This document shows positions 1 to 9,985 of a DNA stretch of 64,000 nt, piece by piece. The notes beneath the pieces are model-generated. The model did not search any database. It had not been told where the DNA came from and saw only the letters and a program-made list of their open reading frames with translations. Made by a program: the position numbers and the translations under genes. Positions within the stretch are counted from its first letter, which is position 1; every line of letters begins with the position of its first letter. Source of the stretch: Catonia carolina (lineage: Eukaryota > Arthropoda > Insecta > Hemiptera > Achilidae); NCBI GenBank assembly GCA_035578175.1, contig JAQMRL010000006.1:60691001-60755000 (forward strand). Direction: 5' to 3'.

Positions 1-544
1 TTAGAGCTGAATTTGGTTATTTCTTGGTTTTAATGAGGTGTTTTTGTATATATTTTCTTCAGTTTTGAACGTAGATTCGTTTTTTTTGGTTTTATTTTAA
101 AATAAACATTAAAAGTAACGATTCGTATATAATGAGTTTTAAAAGTAGAGCATAAGAAAGTTTTAAACAGTAATGTCATCTGAAATTTTAGAAAAATATT
201 TGTATAAAAATTATTTTCAAGTAGTTTCAGCATCCCTTACTGTCAGACTAAAATTTCAGTAATGTATTTATTCTATTTTCCTAAGTTTTCTTGTTACTTT
301 GATGTCACGTGACAAGGTTTATGATTTATAGCAAATTTTTAATGATTTTTTATGGTTCGGTGACTAGAAATTCTCTGCTGGTCTAGAAAAATGTTATTGC
401 CGGCTGTAGGGTTATATAGTGATTGCAAATCGCACCAGTTTATATTCCGCAGCTTCAGAGGGGTTTCGTTTACACTTAGTTTGAAAAAAAGTTACTACCA
501 CTGCACTATCGCACCGGCCTAAAGTAGAAAAAAAAAATAAAAAC
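1..544. other. AT-rich interval, no gene seen
   Basis: AT-rich sequence with short open frames that show no recognisable domain. Around 395-525 the minus strand carries a GGCCGG head and an A-box-like stretch resembling the start of the tRNA-derived SINEs elsewhere in the window, but no B box is legible. I do not call it a SINE. Confidence 0.4.
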
Positions 545-1015
545 CTGATGTTAAACACTCCACGACTTTCTCTTCCCAATGAAATAATGAACAATATAAC
601 CTAAACTTAGTAATAATACATTGGAAATAAACAAAAAAATTAACCTCAGATAACATAACCTGAATTTAATCTTGAGTGAATAGTTGAATGAGTGAATGAC
701 TGAAAATAAAAGTTGTAAATCTTTTAATTTCCTACATTTGATTTTATCCACTTTTGTCGTAAAATGCATACTAAGGCCGAAATCTTAAAAAATCCATTTT
801 TTACAGATTTTCATGAAAAAAAAAACAGAACATCACTAATTACCGGTAAACTAAGCGTTATACAAAGAAATGTATGAAATATAAGAGAGTAAAAGAGAGA
901 AAATAACAGTTTGAAATAAAAGTTGTAGGTTTTTAAATTTTCTACAACTTTGATTATAGTATACACTTTTGCCCTAAAATGTATATTAAGGCCGCAATCT
1001 TAAAAAAACCATTTT
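545..1015 (-). repeat. Repeat A (HINE-like), partial copy
   Basis: Minus-strand copy of the dominant repeat. It begins at the 3' end of the family with the inverted form of the terminal hairpin and the subterminal repeat (ACTTTCTCTTCCC here), runs through both internal modules, and stops near 1015 before the microsatellite half. The terminal hairpin is degenerate, so this is an older copy. Confidence 0.8.
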
Positions 1016-2033
1016 GTAGCTCAGAAGAGCTATTTCACACCCACATTCGGTACGGATAGGCACCTGAAGACGGAGGAGGAGGAGGAGGAGGAGGAGGAGG
1101 AAGAAATGGAGGGATAAATTTCTATCTACCCAACGATGTTTGCAATCGCACTTGTCTAAAGACTAGCAATAAACCCAAGAAAAAAAGCATACGCTATTGA
1201 TAATACTCAATAAAAGTACATAAAGGTACTTAGGAACCACAGTACGTAGAAAATTATGTAAATTAAAACATAAATACACGCCCATAAAACATCATATTAA
1301 AAAATAAACCAGAAACTACATATGTAAATTTAAAAAAAATATTAAAAAAACCTTTACATATTTAAGTAACTGAAACTAAAATAAACTATAAAACTATTTT
1401 TAAAATCAAGTAGGCGTACAAATCTATTGTTTATTATAACAATAAAAATGATACGAAAGATTTGAACGGAATAATCATGGAGAAAGTTAACAACTTAATC
1501 AACAAAAAAAACTGTATGTAAATAACCGATTTAACCTCACAGGCATATTTCTTACAGTTTATTTTTTTATTTATTCAGGACCTAACCAGATTATTTTAAA
1601 CTAAAAATATATTTGTATTATAATATATTCATTGGATAGATAAATAAATAGACCGACCTCGCCCTTTAAAAGTTAAAAAAATTAGGGATTTAAATATTAA
1701 AATAAACTAATATTTTAGTTTGAGACTGAATCATATTTTATGTTTATTTTCACGTTACCATCGTAGGCGGGCGGGGCTCTTTTTAAACTGAGGTTTAGAA
1801 TTTTGATGATTAAAAATACCCAATCAAAATAACAGATCAATTTACAAACCGATTTTTAAAAATAATTTCAAAATATAAGAGATAATTAACTGAAGATAAA
1901 AATAGATTTTTTTAAACATTTGGAGTAGGCGAAGTTCCCGAAAATAATTTTAAAAATGATGATTAAAGAAAGTGAAAGATCCAACGAATCAATGAACACA
2001 ATTACAGGTTACAAGGAAAATAATAACTTATAT
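1016..2033. other. AT-rich interval with (GGA)n
   Basis: No gene or recognised mobile element. A (GGA)n microsatellite lies at about 1071-1103 immediately after the truncated end of repeat A. The rest is AT-rich with frequent stops in all frames. Confidence 0.5.
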
Positions 2034-2222
2034 AAGTAAAAATAACAACGAATGACTTATAAAACGATAAATAGAACGGCTACCTTCGTTTCCCAGTTGT
2101 TACAATTTAGATTAAATACATTTACGGTTACTTTACTTTTCTTTTTTTCAACTTTCATCTTACAAAAATTGAGAAACTATTTGAATGCAAATTGCACAAC
2201 TGATAGGAATGTTACAGCAAAA
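2034..2222 (+). repeat. 188-bp direct repeat, left copy
   Basis: Matches 2916-3102 in direct orientation over its whole length with roughly a dozen differences by eye. The pair brackets the jockey fragment. The sequence is AT-rich and shows no coding signal. It may be a very long target-site duplication or the flank of a local tandem duplication. Confidence 0.8.
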
Positions 2223-2912
2223 TATAATAAATAAATAATAAAATTTTTTGACACTTTTAATAGAAATTTGTTATCTTTAAATACAACAATTTCTAAATGT
2301 GAAGCTTATGTTTCAAAACTTGATTTACTTGGAGCGTGCAGTCATCACCACAGTCCTACAGTTAGCCAAGAAGATCTCTTGGCCAGAGGCACTTCAAACG
2401 TCTGCGCTGAGCACCCGGTATCACCCTAGTGTACATGTTTTGTATGAGAGGGTTGTCATGTAATTCAAATTTGTCATGTATCGTCTTGTATAGTTGTTTC
2501 GCAACATCAATTACGTATGGCATTTGTAAGTCTTTGTGCAACATTGAGTTTGTGATGTAAAAAGGGCATTGCGTAATCGTTCTTAGAATCTTGTTCTGAA
2601 TCGCTTGTATGCGTTTCTTGTGTGAAGGTTTAGCAGATCCCCAAAGTTTAACTCCATATGTCCAGATTGGTCTTAAGACTGTCTTGTAGATTGTTAATTT
2701 GTGTGACATGTTTAATTTAGAATGTCTATCGAGTAAGCGTTTCAATTGATAGAAGCGTGTTTTAAGTTTGTGGCGTGTGTGTGCAACATGTGCATTCCAC
2801 GTAAGTTTTCTGTCCAAGTGTAAGCCTAAACAGCGTGTTTGAGTAGTGTGAGGCAGTGGAATATTATTAATGTAAACGGTTAGGCAGTTTTTTTCGCTTA
2901 AAGTAACTTTTA
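2223..2912 (-). pseudogene. Jockey-type LINE, 3' fragment (RT C-terminus and 3' UTR)
   Basis: The frame at 2362-2928 encodes about 188 residues of a jockey-clade reverse transcriptase downstream of the catalytic palm. Visible hallmarks are LGLHLDRKLTW (residues 34-44), PIWTYGVKLWG (87-97) and a C-terminal RRRLKCLWPRDLL. The catalytic YADD and everything upstream are absent, so this is a 5'-truncated, inactive copy, as is usual for LINE insertions. The first residues of the frame are read from flanking DNA; homology starts near TLSEKNC. The 3' untranslated part lies at 2223-2361. The copy sits between two 188-bp direct repeats, which is far longer than normal LINE target duplications. Confidence 0.85.
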
Positions 2913-2915
2913 TCA

Positions 2916-3102
2916 GTAAAAAGAACAACGAATAACTTATAAAACAATAAATAGAACGGCTACGTTCGTTTCCCAGTTGTTACAATATTAGATTAAATAC
3001 ATTTACAGTTACTAACTTTTCTTTTTTTCAACTTTCATCTTAAAAAAATTCAGAAACTATTTGTATGCAAATTGCACAACTGATAGGAATGTTACAGCAA
3101 AA
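2916..3102 (+). repeat. 188-bp direct repeat, right copy
   Basis: Right partner of 2034-2222. Differences are scattered single bases and one-base indels, so the duplication is not very recent. It directly abuts the 5'-truncated end of the jockey fragment. Confidence 0.8.
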
Positions 3103-3455
3103 GAAATTAACATAAAACTTAATGGGAAATCAGGTGAATTTTCCTCTGATCAAGCAAAAAAAAAAAAAACCGTAATAAAACAATAATTGTGTACAATGAA
3201 TGATAGGATAATAATATAAATGAAATATAACTTCATTTTTTTTATGATTTTCATTCGTTCATATTGTAAAGGATTAGTCTTGTCGCTACAACCGTGAGTT
3301 CGTTTCAATGCCCATTGTTTTCATATTTACATACTTATTTAACTTCATCCTCGGGCCTTCACTTCCTTTCTTATTTAGTATCTTACCAATTTAAAGATCT
3401 TTCAATATTTATAAATTTAAAAATAAACTCAAAAGGTTTCTACTATATTTAATTT
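3103..3455. other. AT-rich interval, nothing recognised
   Basis: Contains short A and T runs and no coding or repeat match to other parts of the window. Confidence 0.5.
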
Positions 3456-4675
3456 GCCCATAACAGGCAGGTGGAGTGTGAAATAATTTAAGAACTCGAT
3501 CTGCTAGTTCCATGGCAACAAAAAAATAGTTCTGTTTCTTAACACATGGTCATGCCCATAACCGGCTGGTGAAGTGTTAAATTAATTGCACTTGACCTGT
3601 TGGTTCCAGGGCAACAAAAAAGCTCTGTTTCTTAACACATGGTCATGCCCATAACCGGCTGGTGAAGTGTTAAATTAATTGCACTTGACCTGTTGGTTCC
3701 AGGGCAACAAAAAAAGCTCTGTTTCTTAACACATGGTCATGCCCATAACCGGCTGGTGAAGTGTTAAATTAATTGCACTTGACCTGTTGGTTCCAGGGCA
3801 ACAAAAAGAGTTCTGTTTCTTAACACATGGTTATGCAAATAACGGGCTGGTGAAGTGTTAAATTAATTGCACTTGACCTATTGATATTTTATTTTATTTA
3901 TTCAACAAAACAAAAAAAATAAATATTGGTTCCAGGGCAACAAAAAAAAAGTTCTGTTTCTTAACACATGGTCATGCCCATAACGGGCTGATAAAGTGTT
4001 AAATTAATTGCAATTCACCTTTTGGTTCCAGGGCTACAAAAAATAGTTCTGTTTCTTATCACATAGTCAGCTCATTATATGACTGAACTATTTAAGAACA
4101 GAAGAGGTAGAGGTGTAAAAGACACAAGTCAGAGTTATCTTCTCTGAAAGAAATGAATTTCACAACACAGCCAGAACCTGTGGTGAAGAAGTAAAGGTGT
4201 CATTTGAAGGGTAGAAACTGGGTTCTTTTTGAGGGCCTGGCTGATAAGCATACTCTTTCAACTCAATGAGAAATGCAATAGTAAACCACCTCACTCCTCG
4301 TTTTTACTTAGTTAAACCTCTAGAAGTTCAAACCAGCCTTACAGCTGATGACCTAAACAACAACACATGGTTAGTCAGTTATGATTGAAACATTTAAAAA
4401 CAGAAGAGGTAGAGGTGTAAAAGAGACTAGTCACAATTATCTCTTCTGAGAGTAATGAATTTTATTATACAACCAGAACCGTGCGGTGAATGAAGTGAAG
4501 TTGTAATTTGCAAGGTGGAAAGCAGATGCTTTCCAAAGGGCCTGATAAGCATAATTTTCAATCAACTCAGTGAGGGAGGCAATGGTAAACCACCTAAAAC
4601 CGTCGTTTTACTTAATAAAGCCTCTAGAGATTCAAACCAGCCTTTCGGCTGTTGACCTAAACAACACAGGATAAT
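3456..4675 (+). repeat. Repeat B with sixfold tandem head and two bodies
   Basis: The 5' head of repeat B (GCCCATAAC... to the CTGTTTCTTAACACATGGTC stretch) occurs six times head to tail, starting at 3456, 3554, 3647, 3741, 3835 and 3976, with a period of about 93-98 bp. The fifth unit is longer because an AT-rich segment interrupts it at about 3884-3930. One body follows (about 4073-4365, ending CTGATGACCTAAACAACAAC). A second, headless body follows at about 4366-4675. Other B copies in the window have a single head and, with one exception at 28.8 kb, a single body. Multiplied 5' monomers recall the repeated 5' UTR monomers of some L1 LINEs, but no coding part is seen here. Confidence 0.85.
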
Positions 4676-5199
4676 AATGAAATAGAACAACAATGCGATT
4701 TTTTTGACGGTCTCCTCACAATCCCCTATAACCGTCCGTCTCCTCACCATACTATGATGGTGCAAGGCACGTAAAGGTAGTACAACAGAACGGCATTCCG
4801 GCTTCGTATGATATACATAACTATAACAAATAAAGAGTTTCTCCCTCAATAAGTTCTTTAATTTTGTTTTCTTCTCTTCATAAAATCATAACTCAAGAAT
4901 ATATACACATAACCAAAACACATAATCGTATTAAGTATAACATAAAACATTTATTCACATACAAATATGTAAACGTGAGAAATAAAACATAAAGCACATA
5001 TTATATCTTTACATTAACCATTTATGTAATCTTTCCCGGAAGTTATTTTGTTTTTATACAATCTTGCCTATCAAAAAAACAATTAAAATATTAACAGAAA
5101 TAAACAAAATCAATTAAAACTTACGAACCCCTTAAGTTTTTCTTTATAAAATATTACACAAAACGGTTGGTGAATTTTTCATTAGTATAATTTATTTTT
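4676..5199. other. AT-rich interval, nothing recognised
   Basis: Lies between the B array and the first forward A copy. It shows no TIRs, no coding motif and no match to other repeats. Confidence 0.5.
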
Positions 5200-5351
5200 A
5201 CTTTCTCTTGCCTATAAGAATATATAGGAAGGAAATTATTGTTTTCATGTCGATTTTTCGAAATCGAGTTTCCACCGGATCTACACGTATTCAGAACCCC
5301 TGACCCAAAAAAATTTGTTTTCTAGCGATTGGTTGTGTGTGTGTGTGTGTG

Positions 5352-5407
<56 letters not shown>

Positions 5408-6125
5408 TGAACAGAATATCTCAAGAACAGTACATAGTACGAACTTAAAACTTAAGTTAGATACTATTACCGGACCCGACACGAACAATCATCAAAATCA
5501 GTCAACTGGAAGTAGTGGTTTATTGGTGTCATTTTTCACTTTTTGCTATATTCACAAGATAAGTTAAGGAGAAAGATAAGGTAGGCGCCATTTCTGCTGA
5601 AATTCTTGGGGTTGTTTTCTCGTTAAAAAAATGGTTTTTAAGATTGCGGCTTTAATATGCATTTTAACCCAAAAATGTATCTTGTAAAAGTTGTAGAGAA
5701 TTTAAATTCCTACAACTTTTATTATAAACATTTTGATATATAACGCTTAGTTTAGCGGTAATTAGCAATTTTCTGTTTTTTTTTCACGAAAATGTGTAAA
5801 ATAATATTTTTTAACGATTTCAGCGTTAGTATGCATTTTACGACAAAAGTGTATATAATCAAATATATAGGAAATTTAAAGATCTACAACTTTTACTTAG
5901 AGTATTTTTCGCTACAGACCCTAGTTTAGCGTGAAAAAGTGATTTTCCGTATTTTAAAGCCAACTGAGGTTGATTTTCATTTTGTCACTCATGATTAAAG
6001 TTAGGTAATGTTATTTTACGTAATTTTTTTGGTTTATTTCTAATGTTTGATTACTAATATTATGTTATATTGGGCATTACTAGCATTGGCAAGAGAACGT
6101 CGAGTGAGTATTTCACATTAGATTT
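5200..6125 (+). repeat. Repeat A (HINE-like), near full length
   Basis: Begins with the 13-bp subterminal repeat ACTTTCTCTTGCC at 5200 and ends with its inverted counterpart (GGCAAGAGAACGT, one change) at 6088-6100, followed by a degenerate terminal hairpin. The GT microsatellite at about 5334-5409 is one of the longest in the family. Both internal modules are present. No transposase or replicase is encoded. Confidence 0.85.
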
Positions 6126-6593
6126 TTATATTATTAATTTTACCATACATACAATTTTGATAAAAATACAACTTACAGTAGACAAAAACTACATCTGCAA
6201 CCTTCCGTACAAATAAATGTATGATAAAATCAATTCTATACACTGGGAAAAAAATGTCAACGTAAAAAAGAAAAAGTTACATAACAATCATCTTGAAAAG
6301 TGAAACATTTTTCTATGGATATAGGATAAGATACTGCGACAGATTGCAACAATTGTGAACGACCCGACAGTAGAATCTGTTTATATGAAAGATATTGTAT
6401 TGGATAGGGATACTAGAAGATATTGGAAACAAAGAAGTAAAACACAGTTGTATCTGATGACATGAAGAAGTATTCAAAAAAATCTGTTCTCATATCATCC
6501 TTCGTAATTCCGATAGGAAAGTGCAAAATTCAGGCATCAGCGAATATTCAAAGAAATAATACATCTCACAATGAAAAATACAAACGTCTTTTT
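6126..6593. other. AT-rich interval, nothing recognised
   Basis: Separates two A copies. I see no TIR, tRNA-like box or coding motif. Confidence 0.5.
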
Positions 6594-6730
6594 ACTTTTT
6601 CTTGCTTATATGAATATATAGGAAGTAAAGGATTGTTTTCATGTCGATTTTTCGAAATCGAGTTTTCACCGGATCTACACATTTTCGGACCTCCTGAATC
6701 CAAAAAAACATGTTTTTTAGCGATTGGTCA

Positions 6731-6761
<31 letters not shown>

Positions 6762-7383
6762 TGTGTGAAGAAAATATCTCAAGAAAAATCGCCTCATTTA
6801 CTAATTGTTTTTATTCTCTGATGGGTCGGCGCCATGTCTGCTAAAATTCTTGGGAAGGCTGTTTTCTCGTAAAAAATTGTTTTTTTTAAGATTGCGACTT
6901 TAATATGCATTGTAACGTAAAAATGTATATAATAAAATATGTAGAGAATTTAAAATCCTACAACATTTATTTCAATCATTTTTTTTTATAAAGCTAAGTT
7001 TAGCGGTAATTAGTGATTTTCTGTTTTTTTCTCACGAAAACGTATAAAAATTCGATTTTTTAAAGATTTCAGCCTTAGTAGCCTATGTATTTTACGACAA
7101 AAGTGTATTTAATCAAATTTATAGGAAATTAAAAGATCTAGGCCTACAACTTTTATTTAGAGCATTTTTCTCTACAAAACGAGTGATTTTCCGTTTTTTT
7201 AAGCAAAACTGAGGTTGATTTTCATTTTGCGTCTTTCACTCATGATTAAAATAAGATTATGTTTTTGAGGTTAGTTTTTTGTTTATTTCTAATGTTTAAT
7301 TAGTCTACTAATGTTAGGTTATATTGGTCATTATTTGCATTGGCAAGAGAATGTCGTGTGAGTGTTTCACACCAGATTTTTTT
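6594..7383 (+). repeat. Repeat A, internally deleted copy
   Basis: Has both ends: a changed 5' subterminal repeat, and GGCAAGAGAATGT at 7342-7354 followed by the GTGTGA...TCACAC hairpin and CCAGATT. It lacks roughly 150 bp between the GT tract (ending near 6770) and the conserved CGCCTCATTTACT segment, so it is shorter than its neighbours. Confidence 0.85.
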
Positions 7384-7447
7384 CCATTCCATCTATTTTT
7401 CCTTCAAAACAGAGTTTCTTTATTATAAGTTACCCAAATAAATCGAT

Positions 7448-7528
7448 ACAGAAAATGGGATTATTCTTCAACAAAACTACATAGTGCTTTTATACCCTTT
7501 TACTTTCTCTTGCTTTATATAAATATTT
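7448..7528 (+). repeat. Direct flank duplication ending in an A head stub
   Basis: About 80 bp matching 7915-7999, starting GATACAG and ending with the first 28 or so bases of repeat A. Repeat B at 7529 interrupts the A head here. The right partner continues into a full A copy. See the finding on long direct duplications around B. Confidence 0.7.
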
Positions 7529-7912
7529 GCCCGTAACAAGCAGGTGGAGTGTTAAATTATTTACACTCGATCTGCTAGTTTCAGGGCTACAAAAAAAATA
7601 GTTCTGTTTCTTATCACATGGTCAGTAAATTACATGACTGAAGCATTTAATAACAGAAGAGGTGTAAAGACCCTAGTCACAGTTAGCTCCTCTTGAAAGT
7701 AATGAATTTCATTATACAGCCAGACTCTGTGGACAATGAAGTGAAGTTGTCTTTTTCACGGTGAAAAGTAGGTGCTTTTCAAAAGGCCTGGCATGCTGAT
7801 AAGCATGCCAGGTCTTTCAACTAGGTAGGCATTGGTAAACCACCTGACTCCTCAGTTTACTTAGTAAAGCATCTAGAGGTTCAATGAGCCTCTTAGCTGA
7901 TGACTAAACAAC
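7529..7912 (+). repeat. Repeat B, full copy
   Basis: Runs from GCCCGTAAC to a changed 3' hairpin and CTAAACAACAAC. Inside it, at about 7789-7814, the segment CCTGGCATGC-TGATAA-GCATGCCAGG is a perfect 10-bp hairpin; other copies keep only part of it. The element lies between 80-bp direct repeats that include the head of repeat A. Confidence 0.85.
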
Positions 7913-7978
7913 AACAGATACAGGAAATAGTATTAATATTCTAGCAAAACTACATTGTCTTTAATTTATGTCCTTTTT

Positions 7979-8884
7979 ACTTTCTCTTGTCTATATGAAT
8001 ATATAGGAAGGAAAGTATTGTTTTCATGTCAATTTTTCGAAATCGAGTTTTCACCGGATCTATACGTTTTCAGACCCCCTGAACCCAAAAAACATGTTTT
8101 TAGCGATTGGTCTGTGTGTGTGTCTGTGTGTGAACAGAATATCTCAAGAACGGAACATCGTATGAACTTGAAACTTGAAACTTAAGTTACATACTACTAC
8201 CGGACCCGACACGAACATTTTCATCAAAATCGGTCAACCGGAAGTAGTAGTTTATTCGTATAATTTTTCACTTTTTTGCGATTTTCTCAAAAACTGGTCC
8301 TATGTTTTTTTTTAAAATCGCCTGGTTTACTACATTTTTTATGCTCTACAAGATAGGGTAGGGTACGCCATGTTTGCTGAAATTCTGCGTGAGGCTGTTT
8401 TTACGTAAAAACATTTTCTTTTTAAAATTGCGGCTTTAATATGCATTTTAGCGCAAAACGTTATATAATAAAAGTTGTAGAGAATGTAAAATTCTACAAC
8501 TTTTATTTTAAACATTTTTTTGTATAACGCTTAGTTTAGCGGTGATTAGCGATTTTCTGTTTTTTCTCACGAAAACGTGAGAAAAATCTATTTTTTTAAG
8601 ATTTCAGCCTTAGAATGCATTTTACGACAAAAGTGTATATAATAAAATTTATAGGAAATTAAGAGATCTACAACTTTTATTTTAAGCATTTTTTGTACAG
8701 TGCCTAGTTTAGCGTGAATGAGCGATTTTCCGTATTTTTAAGCCAAACTGATAGATTTTAATTTTGCGTATTTCACTAACGTTTTTTGAGGTTAGTTTTT
8801 TGTTTATTTCTAATGTTAGGTTTATTGTTAGTTATTTGTATTGGCAAGAGAAAGTTGTGTGAGTTTTTCACACCAGATTTTTTT
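7979..8884 (+). repeat. Repeat A, full copy (first of a head-to-tail trio)
   Basis: The 5' end ACTTTCTCTTGTC is at 7979 and the 3' subterminal repeat GGCAAGAGAAAGT at 8843-8855. The GT tract is short. Its terminal hairpin and CAGATTTTTTT run directly into the next A copy with no unrelated sequence, giving a head-to-tail junction. Confidence 0.9.
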
Positions 8885-9008
8885 ACTTTCTCTTGCCTAT
8901 CGTAGGAAGGAAAGTATTGTTTTCATGTCGATTTTACGAAATCGAGTTTTCACCGGATCTACACGTTTTCAGACCCCCTGAACCCAAAAAACATGTTTTT
9001 AGCGATTG

Positions 9009-9048
<40 letters not shown>

Positions 9049-9832
9049 GTGTGAACAGAATATCTCAAGAACGGAACATCGTACGAACTTCAAACTTGAA
9101 ACTTAAGTTACATACCACTACCGGACCCGACACGAACATTTTCATCCAAATCGGTCAACTGGAAGTAGTAGTTTATTCGCATAATCTTTCACTTTTTTGC
9201 GATTTTCTCAAAAACTGGTCCTACGATTTTTTTTAAATCGCCTCATTTACTCAATTTTTTATTCTCTACAAGATAGGGTAGGCGCCATGTTTGCTGAAAT
9301 TCTTGGTGAGGGTGTTTTTACGTAAAAAAAGTGTTTTTTTAAGATTACAGCTTTAATATTAATTTTAGAGCAAAAATGTATATAATAAAAGTTGTAGAGA
9401 ATTTGAAAACCTACAACTTTTATTTCAAGCATTTTTTTTGTTTAACGCTTAGTTTAGCGGTAATTAGCGATTTTCTGTTTTTTATCACGAAAACGTGTGA
9501 AAAATTGATTTTTTTAAGATTTCGGCCTTAGTATGCACTTTACTACAAAAGTGTACATAATAAAATTTATAGAAAATTAAGAGATTTACAACTTTTATTT
9601 AGAGAATTTTTCTCTACAGAGCCTAGTTTAGCGTGAAAGTGTGATTTTCCGTTTTTTAAGCCAAATTGAGTTTTATTTTTATTTTGCGTCATTCACTCAT
9701 GATTAAAATAAGGTTATGTTTTTGAGGTTAGTTTTTGTTTATTTCTAATATTTTATTAATAATGTTAGGTTTATTATTAATTATTTGCATTGGCAAGAGA
9801 AAGTTGTGTGAGTGTTTCACACCAGATTTTTT
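8885..9832 (+). repeat. Repeat A, best complete copy (HINE-like)
   Basis: A good reference copy. The perfect 13-bp subterminal inverted repeats are ACTTTCTCTTGCC (8885) and, with one mismatch, GGCAAGAGAAAGT (9792-9804). (GT)n lies at 9012-9054. Two related internal modules start at about 9338 and 9515, each opening AAGATT.C.GC.TTA and carrying TACAACTTTTATT. The 3' hairpin GTGTGA-GTGTT-TCACAC sits at about 9806-9822, followed by CAGATT. Subterminal repeats, an internal microsatellite, a 3' hairpin and T-rich insertion sites are the published architecture of DINE-1/HINE non-autonomous Helentrons. Homology to them is an inference. Confidence 0.75.
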
Positions 9833-9985
9833 AATTTCTCTTGCCTTGTATGAATTAATAGGGGAGGAAAGTATTGTTTTCATGCCGAATTTGCATTTCC
9901 GAAACAACGGTATTTCATCAGAAATACACGTTTTCAGGACCATTGAACCCACAAAGCATGCTTTTACCGATCCCTCATGATAACC
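9833..9985 (+). repeat. Repeat A, truncated 5' head (third of the trio)
   Basis: Starts with a diverged head (AATTTCTCTTGCC) directly after the previous copy and keeps the GTATTGTTTTCATGCCGA and ACACGTTTTCAGGACC segments. It breaks off at the position where the GT tract would lie. Confidence 0.75.

Noticed and set aside
3456..4072. CRISPR-like or satellite array
   Set aside because: The units are the 5' head of the dispersed repeat B, without spacers, and the array continues into the B body.
3750..4675. Repeat B as a canonical Helitron (hairpin then CTAA end)
   Set aside because: The hairpin and CTAA are present, but the end continues into a variable (AAC)n tail and no constant TC start exists, which fits a retroposon better.
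5291..5567. His/Thr and Val/Cys repeat frames
   Set aside because: Translations of the GT/CA microsatellite within repeat A. The same applies at 6.7, 9.0, 23.0, 24.1, 33.9 and 47.4 kb.
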